DNA of 13,908 nucleotides from a bacterium (GTDB taxonomy: Bacteria; Babelota; Babeliae; Babelales; RVW-14), in assembly GCA_023249935.1 (NCBI GenBank), contig JAHFBQ010000037.1:1-13908 (forward strand), in the 5' to 3' direction. Shown piece by piece: positions 1-6,520 of the stretch. The position numbers were made by a program, and so were the translations under genes. Below the pieces are notes generated by a model, which saw only the letters and a program-made list of their open reading frames with translations, was not told where the DNA came from and did not search any database. Position 1 is the first letter of the stretch, and each line of letters begins with the position of its first letter.

Positions 1-24
1 TGCGTCCAAGATCCCATCGGTTAT

Positions 25-207
25 TTATAACCAATCCAGGTTAAACGGCGTCACTCCCTTGTTTATGGCGTATTCTACCACCCTCAAAGAGGGCATCAAG
101 ATACAATCCAGGTTTTCCTGAAATTTCCATTTCTTTGGAAACAATTTTTAATGTTTGTGCTGCGAATAAGAAGGGAGTCCCTAGAATTATACAGTTTTTA
201 AAACTAA
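25..207 (-). pseudogene. Possible frameshifted C-terminal gene remnant
   Basis: Read on the minus strand, this stretch gives a protein-like sequence that includes SGKPGLYLDALFE. If one G is dropped from the run at about 81-83, the frame continues as VVEYAINKGVTPFNLDWL and stops at 25-27. Without the correction the frame ends early at about 43-45 with less natural residues. No good start codon or ribosome binding site exists upstream, because the frame runs into the palindromic repeat at 209-238. I infer the 3' end of a decayed or truncated gene. The family is not recognised. The break sits in a small CCCTC/GAGGG hairpin (81-93), so a sequencing error there is also possible. It could still be a chance open frame. 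Confidence 0.3.
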
Positions 208-208
208 G

Positions 209-238
209 CCTGGATCCCGGCCTCCGCCGGGACGACGT
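209..238. repeat. Dispersed palindromic repeat, copy 1
   Basis: This 30-bp unit differs by one base, in the hairpin loop, from the two copies at 9274-9303 and 9375-9404. Its core is CCCGGC, a 4-base loop and GCCGGG, flanked by CCTGGAT on one side and GACGACGT on the other. It is intergenic, between the possible gene remnant and the gene starting at 376. The arrangement resembles the short GC-rich dispersed palindromes of Rickettsia and other reduced genomes. That likeness is general and does not show common descent. Confidence 0.85.
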
Positions 239-375
239 GAGGAGACACGTAGGAATTATTATATCATTATAACAATGCGAGTCCTACGACAAAACATACC
301 TTATTCTTGACGCCGATAAGTCCTCACTTAGAGACTCATTGAATTACATTTTAAATTTTGATCGGAGAATTACTG

Positions 376-1197
376 ATGAAAACCAGAATGAAAAGCTTGA
401 TATTCCTCTGCGCATTATTATGTAGATCGGTACATCCAGATGCTTACTACTACAAAGAAGCAACCGCAGCCGATACGTTACGCATCGAGATATTCTGCGA
501 AGAACAACATATCGAACCTTCTAAATTAATGCTGCACCTTAATGGAAAAGATAGTCACTGGGCTTTTGTCGCAATGGAACTTGAAACAGAAGAAGTAAAG
601 GGACTTGCTCTTGGCAAAACAGATAAAGAAAAATCCCAGGCCTCAATTGATTTTCTCTACACCGATCCCAAAATTTATAAATTAACAGAGGCACAGCTGC
701 GCTACATGTTGGTACAGTTAAACAAAAAGGCTATTTCATTGTGTGTTTTGCCAGCACAAACACTACTCAAATCAGGCATACGTTCTATAAAAACTGACAT
801 TAGCGGTATGATTGACACCTTCACGCTTGGCACAATTAGGTTTGAGTTTTATCCAAACACATGCTTTATCAATCCTGATAAAGAAACATTATCCGTGCTC
901 TATAAACAATCCCAACTCATGCATAAAGGTAGTGTGGCTAGTAAAAAATCTACAGCAGCTCTCATTCCCATACTTGCAAAGAAGTATCAAGAACCAAAAA
1001 GCGGCCTGCTCGTTGCTTACTTTGGCGATGTGATCGTCGGCATTACAGGAATTTGGCAAGATTTAACCAGCAAGAAAAATCAAGCTCATGTTGATGCCGT
1101 TGTTACCGAAGACGGTTTTGATAGTACGGAGTTAAGAAATGAGTTGCTTAAGCAAATAACCGTAAAAGCCCATGAACTTGGACTTGATCTAGTATAA
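376..1197 (+). CDS. Exported protein with two GNAT-like halves
   Basis: A 273-residue protein. The ATG at 376 is chosen because GGAGAA (364-369) lies six bases upstream; an in-frame TTG at 358 has no such site. Residues 1 to about 24 look like a signal peptide: basic MKTRMK, then a hydrophobic stretch SLIFLCALLC. The remainder reads as two acetyltransferase-like (GNAT) halves. The first begins YYYKEATAADTLRIEIF and continues with WAFVAMELE. The second has LLVAYFGDVIVGITGIW, then AHVDAVVTEDGF and LLKQITVKAHELGLDLV, matching the beta2-beta3-beta4-alpha3-beta5 course of that fold. The chain ends at the predicted beta5, so the usual final strands are missing. The acetyl-CoA loop (R/Q-x-x-G-x-G/A) is not recognisable in either half, so activity is doubtful. 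An exported GNAT is unusual. The fold is inferred by eye; the protein may be an unrelated exported protein. Confidence 0.85.
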   Translation: MKTRMKSLIFLCALLCRSVHPDAYYYKEATAADTLRIEIFCEEQHIEPSKLMLHLNGKDSHWAFVAMELETEEVKGLALGKTDKEKSQASIDFLYTDPKIYKLTEAQLRYMLVQLNKKAISLCVLPAQTLLKSGIRSIKTDISGMIDTFTLGTIRFEFYPNTCFINPDKETLSVLYKQSQLMHKGSVASKKSTAALIPILAKKYQEPKSGLLVAYFGDVIVGITGIWQDLTSKKNQAHVDAVVTEDGFDSTELRNELLKQITVKAHELGLDLV

Positions 1198-1233
1198 AAA
1201 AAGAGGCCACGCAATCTCAAATGATTGCGTGGC
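1196..1233 (-). terminator. Terminator hairpin shared by converging genes
   Basis: A perfect 11-bp stem (1206-1216 with 1223-1233) with a six-base loop. Read on the minus strand it is followed by a run of U from the A-run at 1197-1202, giving a standard intrinsic terminator for the gene ending at 1257. On the plus strand no T-run follows, so it would stop the gene ending at 1197 less efficiently. Confidence 0.8.
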
Positions 1234-1256
1234 TATAAGATTCATAAACCTAATAA

Positions 1257-1781
1257 CTAGCGCCATAATCCAAACAAGCTCCTCCAACCGCGTGATTCTT
1301 TAACCAGGGCATCTGGATGAAATTCTTCACCAGCAGGCACTACATTCATCCCGCCACGCCTAAAATTCTTAATCTGTCGCCTTTTTTGATCACTTGAAAG
1401 TAACGTTTTATTTGCGGCAGCAAGCTTCATCTGTATAAGGTCTTCCATCGCATTACCAGATTTCTGCAATTGACGATTTTTTCTCAACAAGTACAGAATC
1501 ATGCACGTAGCAACGCCCGCGGTAACACCAACTGGATGTTGTACAATAAATTGCTGCAACGGTGCTATAAATTGGCCAACGGTTGCCGAGCCAGGTATCG
1601 ATTGAGCCAAATCCGTAAGTCGTTTGAGCAATGCAGTTTGGTCTGGGGTATATTGAGCCACGGTTGACAGCAAAGTTGCTGCATAATCCACAATTCCTGC
1701 AGGAGCAGGATTATTCGCTGCAGACACCACACCAATGTTCAGAACAAAAACGGTCGCGAGGACCAATAAAATACGTTTCAT
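1257..1781 (-). CDS. Small exported protein with one membrane segment
   Basis: A 174-residue protein of unrecognised family. The ATG at 1781 is preceded by GGAGG at a five-base spacing. An ATG four codons upstream overlaps this ribosome binding site and is rejected. Residues 1-22 form a signal peptide (MKRILLVLATVFVLNIGVVSA, cleavage likely before or within ANNPAPA). A second hydrophobic segment, HPVGVTAGVATCMILYLL, lies at about residues 82-99 and is followed at once by RKNRQLQK, suggesting a membrane anchor with the C-terminal part on the cytoplasmic side. That part is rich in Lys and Arg (DQKRRQIKNFRRGG). It is transcribed alone, with a candidate promoter at 1859-1886 and a terminator at its 3' end. 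No catalytic motif is visible. Confidence 0.85.
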   Translation of the reverse strand: MKRILLVLATVFVLNIGVVSAANNPAPAGIVDYAATLLSTVAQYTPDQTALLKRLTDLAQSIPGSATVGQFIAPLQQFIVQHPVGVTAGVATCMILYLLRKNRQLQKSGNAMEDLIQMKLAAANKTLLSSDQKRRQIKNFRRGGMNVVPAGEEFHPDALVKESRGWRSLFGLWR

Positions 1782-1858
1782 AAGAACCTCCATTGAAGAA
1801 AAACAGTTCTTTCAGAGATTTTCCCAAAGAACCATTTAGAATTATAACCTCGTTCTTC

Positions 1859-1886
1859 ATTCTACCCTTTCCTGGAATTATTGCAA
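1859..1886 (-). promoter_or_regulatory. Candidate sigma70-type promoter
   Basis: Minus-strand TTGCAA (1881-1886) and TAGAAT (1859-1864) are separated by 16 bases and match the -35 and -10 consensus at 4/6 and 5/6. A perfect TATAAT box, ATTATA on the plus strand, lies at 1841-1846 without a good -35. The transcript would have a leader of roughly 50-70 bases before the start at 1781. The -35 box touches the base of the upstream operon's hairpin (1885-1938). Confidence 0.35.
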
Positions 1887-1938
1887 ACAGCAATTAAACA
1901 CCATAATTTATTGAAATTATGGTGTTTAATTGCTGTTT
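1885..1938 (-). terminator. Perfect 25-bp hairpin at operon end
   Basis: Bases 1885-1909 and 1914-1938 are exact reverse complements with a four-base loop (ATTG). It begins 15 bases after the stop of the gene ending at 1954 and is AT-rich except for short GCTG/CAGC ends. It is followed by only a short T-run on either strand, so it may act as a terminator, an mRNA 3' protecting structure, or both. Confidence 0.65.
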
Positions 1939-1953
1939 AATATTCTTAAGATT

Positions 1954-3849
1954 CTAGACTTGCTGTAATCCCGCTTGAACTTGGCCAGCAAGCAAATCCA
2001 TGAGCCCTGGAGCTACCATTTCTATCCGCCTAATCAAAGCAGGATTGTCTTTGACTTGTGCTTCTAGTGCAACGCCGCTGGTTGTTGCTGCCTTGGCAAT
2101 CACAACATCCTTACCACCAACTGGCTTTGAGCCCGCTATATCACCAGTACGAACGTACTGCAAAATCGCAGTCACAAGCATAGGACTTGCATGCGCCAAG
2201 AGACGCATAACCGTTTCTTTTGGATTATTGGAACCACAAGCTAACATTGCTTTTAATTGTTCTGGAGCTATACCAAGCGCAGTCGCGCCAAATTGCAATT
2301 CTTTAGGCCCAAGATTTACCAACAACCCCCTGTCTCCAAGCAAATTTGTAACCACACTGCTAGCAGCGTTGAATATAAATCCATTATTCTGCAGCACCTT
2401 ACCAATCTCTTCGAGTATTGTAATCATCTCTCTGAGCAAGTCAGCATACAGAGCAGAGCTTTTACGCGTCGGAATGGTTGGTGTATAAGTCGCTCTAAAA
2501 GCCTCTACCAATGAATGGCCACTCGTATTGATTACTGCGTGGGTACCGGAACAAGATGGTACAATTTTTCCAAGTAAACCTCTCAGCTGCATAAGCAACA
2601 TAAGATGTTCACGATTAGAATCTACACAAGGCGTCAATTGCCCCATAAGAAAGCGGCCAACCAATGATTCATAGTGCTTTGCCGCCCCAGCTAACTGTGA
2701 CATCGATAGCATTTCTTGAAACATTGGGTCGAAGACAATCAAATTATGTTTAACATATACCTCTTGATGGATACTAGCATGCTTGCCACCACGAGCAAGT
2801 TGCACTTGCACTGACATAGCACGCTTTAATAAAATTATTTTATAGACAAAGAATTGCGCCCAGACGGCAGCAGCATCACTTCTTGCGCATAAAAATGCTT
2901 TTTCTTGCTGTAGATCGTGCATCAGCACATCAGCTCTATGAATAAATTTGTTCTTAAAAGTATCATGTTGTGTACTTTGCAGCACAGGTATTGCTTCGAT
3001 TTCGCCCTCTAGCTCAACAACTCCCTGCATAAGATCAGCAAGAGGTTGCCGAAACGTCATAGCGAATGCTCGCTTAACATTTCTATTTTTAAAAGGCGTT
3101 TTCCACGAAGCTTGTATAACTTTTTCAGCAGCTAAGACACTAAACAGTAGTGATTCATGTGCAATTTTATTGCCAGTACACATTACGGCATGAAGAACTT
3201 TAACAAAAATGTTACTCAAGCGCTGTTTATCAACATGCAATATCGCTAAACCACCAAATAAACTTCCTACAAGGGCAGGTGATACCGTCAATAACTGCAT
3301 CTTATAAAACAACAGACGCGCAGTTTCTACAAACGCCACTATTTCAGCGTGGATGCATCGCTGCTGATCTTTATCGACCTCATCAAACGCTCTTAATTTA
3401 TTGATAAACTCTCGCTCCAAACCTTCCGCCAACACAACCGCATGCTCATCTAAATGATGCATTACAATGAAGCGCTTGAACACTAAGTCCAGCTTAGCTT
3501 TAAGGGTAGTTCTTTCTGCTTTGGATTCCTGAGCAGGAACATGAGCAACCAATGACCCTGGCGAGGCTACAACGACCAATTGAGTTGCTTTTTCTTCAAC
3601 AATACTTACCGGAGACTCGGCGTAGCCAGAGGACGAAGCCTGAGACGTTGACGATAGATTAGCCATCTCCATAGTGAGTCGATGCTGCTCAGCTTCTAGA
3701 TCAATCTTTCGATCATTAGCTATACCCTCAACACCAAGCTCTTGCTGAATTTCTTCATAACGAGCTAATAATTCTGTCTCTGATTTAGCCAAAGCGATAC
3801 CACTTAGAGCACCAACAATGACGAGTCCCAGAATATTTTTACACACCAT
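1954..3849 (-). CDS. Large exported helical protein, unknown function
   Basis: A 631-residue protein that I do not recognise. The start at 3849 is the second of two adjacent ATG codons. It sits six bases from a GGGGGG tract (3856-3861), while the ATG at 3852 would sit only three bases away. A signal peptide spans residues 1-21 (MVCKNILGLVIVGALSGIALA). The mature protein begins with a charged helix rich in Glu (SETELLARYEEIQQELGVEG), then a Ser/Ala/Val-rich linker at about residues 65-105. The remainder is predominantly helical with no obvious transmembrane segment and no catalytic motif. It is the second gene of an apparent operon with the 805-residue exported protein upstream: 34 bases separate that stop from the first ATG. 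A perfect hairpin closes the unit. The two proteins may act together outside the cytoplasmic membrane. Confidence 0.85.
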   Translation of the reverse strand: MVCKNILGLVIVGALSGIALAKSETELLARYEEIQQELGVEGIANDRKIDLEAEQHRLTMEMANLSSTSQASSSGYAESPVSIVEEKATQLVVVASPGSLVAHVPAQESKAERTTLKAKLDLVFKRFIVMHHLDEHAVVLAEGLEREFINKLRAFDEVDKDQQRCIHAEIVAFVETARLLFYKMQLLTVSPALVGSLFGGLAILHVDKQRLSNIFVKVLHAVMCTGNKIAHESLLFSVLAAEKVIQASWKTPFKNRNVKRAFAMTFRQPLADLMQGVVELEGEIEAIPVLQSTQHDTFKNKFIHRADVLMHDLQQEKAFLCARSDAAAVWAQFFVYKIILLKRAMSVQVQLARGGKHASIHQEVYVKHNLIVFDPMFQEMLSMSQLAGAAKHYESLVGRFLMGQLTPCVDSNREHLMLLMQLRGLLGKIVPSCSGTHAVINTSGHSLVEAFRATYTPTIPTRKSSALYADLLREMITILEEIGKVLQNNGFIFNAASSVVTNLLGDRGLLVNLGPKELQFGATALGIAPEQLKAMLACGSNNPKETVMRLLAHASPMLVTAILQYVRTGDIAGSKPVGGKDVVIAKAATTSGVALEAQVKDNPALIRRIEMVAPGLMDLLAGQVQAGLQQV

Positions 3850-3855
3850 CATAAT

Positions 3856-3861
3856 CCCCCC
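3856..3861 (-). promoter_or_regulatory. G6 ribosome binding site
   Basis: Six consecutive G on the minus strand lie three and six bases before the tandem ATG codons at 3852 and 3849. This is the only Shine-Dalgarno-like stretch there and supports the start at 3849. The gene upstream in the same operon has the same G6 tract before its start. Confidence 0.55.
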
Positions 3862-3874
3862 AGACTGCAAAGAA

Positions 3875-3897
3875 GTGCGCGCGTTAAACGCGCGCAC
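3875..3897 (-). other. GC-rich hairpin spanning a stop codon
   Basis: An 11-base arm (GTGCGCGCGTT, 3875-3885) is mirrored exactly at 3887-3897 around a single central base. The stop codon of the 805-residue protein (3884-3886) lies in its centre. No T-run follows, so a plain intrinsic terminator is unlikely. It sits between two genes of one operon and could set their relative expression by mRNA processing, partial termination or hindered translation coupling. Confidence 0.6.
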
Positions 3898-6301
3898 CTT
3901 GCAATATTCGTTCCAGAACCACACCCTGAGCAGCAGGAAAAAGCAGACTCAACGCGTATTTAACCATGGCTATGTTATTTTTAGCAAAATCTGACCGTCT
4001 CATAATGGTCGATAAAGCCTTAATAAAGTCTTGATGCATAGGTTCAAATACTGATCCATATGCTGGTTGAGCAATTTCTTGTATAAATCGTTTTGCAATT
4101 GATGGTTGTACCTTTGTAACACGACAGACATCAACTGGATTATTAGCCGCAAAAACAAAACCCAAGGTTCGCTCAAGATCATAAAATTCTTTTTGGCGCT
4201 CTGTTGTCAGCATAACCCCTTGAGCAACCGCGCTCCTGTAGGCCATCAACTTACGCAATCCAACCTGTTGATCTTGCATACGTTTAACACGCACCTCTAA
4301 GAATTTTTTATACACTTCAAGCTCTGACATACGAGCAAGAGTCTCAACACCAAACGCGCTACCGCGACTAAGCTTGTCAAGTTCCTGCCCTATCATGATA
4401 AACTCTTGCTCGTAAACATCCATCACAGCATCACGAAGCTTTAGCTTTTCATCATCAGATAGCTTGATTTGAGTTTGTAGCTTTGCAGCAGTTTCTTGCT
4501 GGACAGCAAGTTCACGCTGTAGTTCTTCAACTCGACTACGCAGGTCATGATCTATGCCCTTACCAGCACTATGTTGACTTTTCAATACCTGCATAAGTTC
4601 ATCAATTTCAAAACAGGTTGCATCAGTTTCATTTTCATTCAGTTGCTCTTTGAGACATGCAACGTTTTTCTTTAGCTGTGCAATCTGTGCATCAAGATTG
4701 GCAATAACTGCCGCCATTCCTCTTTGATTACCTCGTTGTGCAAGCACTGCTCGCGAGGCAACTTTTTCATTAAGCTCACGCTCCGCTTTCTTGAAAGCTA
4801 AGCGCACTTTTTCAAACGGGTCTCTAGCGGCTTTCAATGCATGCTCTAAACGCTCGCTTAACAATTCGCCTTTCTCTGATTTAAGAAATTTTCTGAGCAT
4901 CTGGCGTTCGCGCACATCTTCAAGCAACAATTCATCTGCATCAACTAAATCATGCCCTTGAGCCACTTCGTTACGCACAATCGTCATGTACTGGCCCCAT
5001 GCCTTTGCAACCGAGGCTGCCAAGACAGAGAACGTTTGCGGCATATCAAAAGAAGCTTTATCGGTACGGCAACATACAACGGTAAACTTACCTTTTTGCG
5101 CGGTATATACAGTACCAGGCTTGCCTAATTGCGCAGCTTGATCTGGGGTCAACAATTCGCAATCAACTAATGCCGAAGCATCGTTACCATACGAAATCAT
5201 TCTACCAACATTAAAGCTAAACCCTCGAACGGCTGTACCACCATTTTGTATTTCACAGAAATCATCCCAATCAAGCACTTGCAGATGCTTAGACGCAAAG
5301 AACGCTTCTAATCGCTCTTGACAATCTTCATCATCAAGCATGGTAAGTGCAACTTCTTTGAATTCCTGAGCTACGGTAGCATTACCATCAAATACATACG
5401 TTAATGTCTTGAAACCGGCTAGCGCTTCATCATTATTTATTCCTGAAAACAACTTCTTCGACGATGCAAACATAGAGTCTACAACTTCTAATAAGTGCGG
5501 AGCTTTGCCATTGATAGCATCCACAAGCCCCTTAGGAAGTAACATAGTCAATGAACTATCTTTTAATCCCGGCATGTTAATATCACCGGATAATACTAAG
5601 CGGCACAAGAGGAAACCAAGCTCATTGGCAAAGAAATTAATATCTTGAGTTTTGAAAGTATGCTGAATCAAAAGCGCAAGCTTAAGTAAGAAAATAGCGC
5701 GAGGCTTCAGAATTGGCGAAACACCCAAACCTTGCAATACTTTGCCTAAGTCTCCATCGCGCGCGACTTTATTAAGCTCATTTTCCATCAGCATTTTACC
5801 AAAACCAACCAAGGCTCCATCGCGACCAGCTATAGTAGCTGACACATCTTCATTAAGCTCTACTTTAAAAGGCACCGTAGGCAATGGCAGCATAAATTCT
5901 AGATTATGCTCACCAGCACCACCAAAGCCCCAATCAAGCACAACCACATAACGGGTACCTGGAATGGCAAAACGCAACGACTTGCTATGCACATAGTCAA
6001 GCCCTTGCAATACATCTTCTAGTTGAAATTCTTCGTAACGATCAGCAGTCAATCCATCCGACAAAATTGCCGCATGAATGAGGGTTTTTCCCGTACCGTC
6101 AGCTTTTTTAAATATATGCATCAATGATTCGTACTGATCTGTACTCGTTGTTTTTGCTGGTTTGTACAAGGCTGGCTCACGAAACCGAAAGTCATGCTCG
6201 GCACCACGTTGAGCAACCATTGTAGCAGCACCAACCGCAACCTTTGCTACCATAAGCAAGATTACGCTTAAGATCGTTAGAACACTTACTCTGTTCTTCA
6301 T
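3884..6301 (-). CDS. Very large exported coiled-coil protein, unknown
   Basis: An 805-residue protein of unrecognised family. The ATG at 6301 is chosen because a signal peptide follows it directly (MKNRVSVLTILSVILLMVAK, then VAVGAATM) and a promoter and G6 tract lie just upstream. In-frame starts further upstream would lie beyond that promoter. The N-terminal half, to about residue 490, looks globular, with mixed strand segments such as RYVVVLDWGFGGAGEHNLEF and TVYTAQKGKFTVVCC. Residues about 495-685 are rich in Glu, Lys, Gln and Leu with heptad-like spacing (for example RVEELQRELAVQQETAAKLQ), indicating a long coiled coil. The C-terminal 120 residues are again globular. It is the first gene of a two-gene operon with the 631-residue exported protein. 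An export signal plus a long coiled coil suggests an envelope structural role or a secreted effector; this is inference only. Confidence 0.87.
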   Translation of the reverse strand: MKNRVSVLTILSVILLMVAKVAVGAATMVAQRGAEHDFRFREPALYKPAKTTSTDQYESLMHIFKKADGTGKTLIHAAILSDGLTADRYEEFQLEDVLQGLDYVHSKSLRFAIPGTRYVVVLDWGFGGAGEHNLEFMLPLPTVPFKVELNEDVSATIAGRDGALVGFGKMLMENELNKVARDGDLGKVLQGLGVSPILKPRAIFLLKLALLIQHTFKTQDINFFANELGFLLCRLVLSGDINMPGLKDSSLTMLLPKGLVDAINGKAPHLLEVVDSMFASSKKLFSGINNDEALAGFKTLTYVFDGNATVAQEFKEVALTMLDDEDCQERLEAFFASKHLQVLDWDDFCEIQNGGTAVRGFSFNVGRMISYGNDASALVDCELLTPDQAAQLGKPGTVYTAQKGKFTVVCCRTDKASFDMPQTFSVLAASVAKAWGQYMTIVRNEVAQGHDLVDADELLLEDVRERQMLRKFLKSEKGELLSERLEHALKAARDPFEKVRLAFKKAERELNEKVASRAVLAQRGNQRGMAAVIANLDAQIAQLKKNVACLKEQLNENETDATCFEIDELMQVLKSQHSAGKGIDHDLRSRVEELQRELAVQQETAAKLQTQIKLSDDEKLKLRDAVMDVYEQEFIMIGQELDKLSRGSAFGVETLARMSELEVYKKFLEVRVKRMQDQQVGLRKLMAYRSAVAQGVMLTTERQKEFYDLERTLGFVFAANNPVDVCRVTKVQPSIAKRFIQEIAQPAYGSVFEPMHQDFIKALSTIMRRSDFAKNNIAMVKYALSLLFPAAQGVVLERILQGARV

Positions 6302-6309
6302 AGAAAAGG

Positions 6310-6315
6310 CCCCCC
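6310..6315 (-). promoter_or_regulatory. G6 ribosome binding site
   Basis: Six G on the minus strand lie eight bases upstream of the ATG at 6301. They fall within a leader of only about 16 bases if the promoter at 6324-6352 is used. The same motif precedes the second gene of this operon. Confidence 0.5.
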
Positions 6316-6323
6316 AAATAAGG

Positions 6324-6352
6324 CTTATAAAAATCCATGTTTTGCAATTCAA
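6324..6352 (-). promoter_or_regulatory. Promoter of the two-gene exported-protein operon
   Basis: On the minus strand TTGAAT (6347-6352, 4/6 match) and TATAAG (6324-6329, 5/6 match) are separated by exactly 17 bases. Transcription would start near 6317, giving a very short leader that still contains the G6 ribosome binding tract. This is the best promoter-like site in the window. Confidence 0.55.
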
Positions 6353-6520
6353 ATATCTAAACCTGGTTGCTAGTATTTCAATAAGTATTGATAGTATAGC
6401 GAGACCAAAACCAGGCGCAAAACCCCCTCCCACAGCTTGAAATTTTTTTTAATGCCAATGTAAAAAACGATTCACGTTGAAAGAAAAATCAGCTCGGCAG
6501 ACTTTTTAAGAAGGTTTAAA

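Noticed and set aside
2000..2488. Plus-strand open frame of 162 codons
   Set aside because: Antisense to the 631-residue exported protein, with no ribosome binding site and low-complexity Ser/Leu/Ile-rich content.
6302..6433. Upstream start for the 805-residue protein, adding 44 residues
   Set aside because: The extension would begin upstream of the best promoter and would place a hydrophobic segment before an otherwise perfect signal peptide at 6301.
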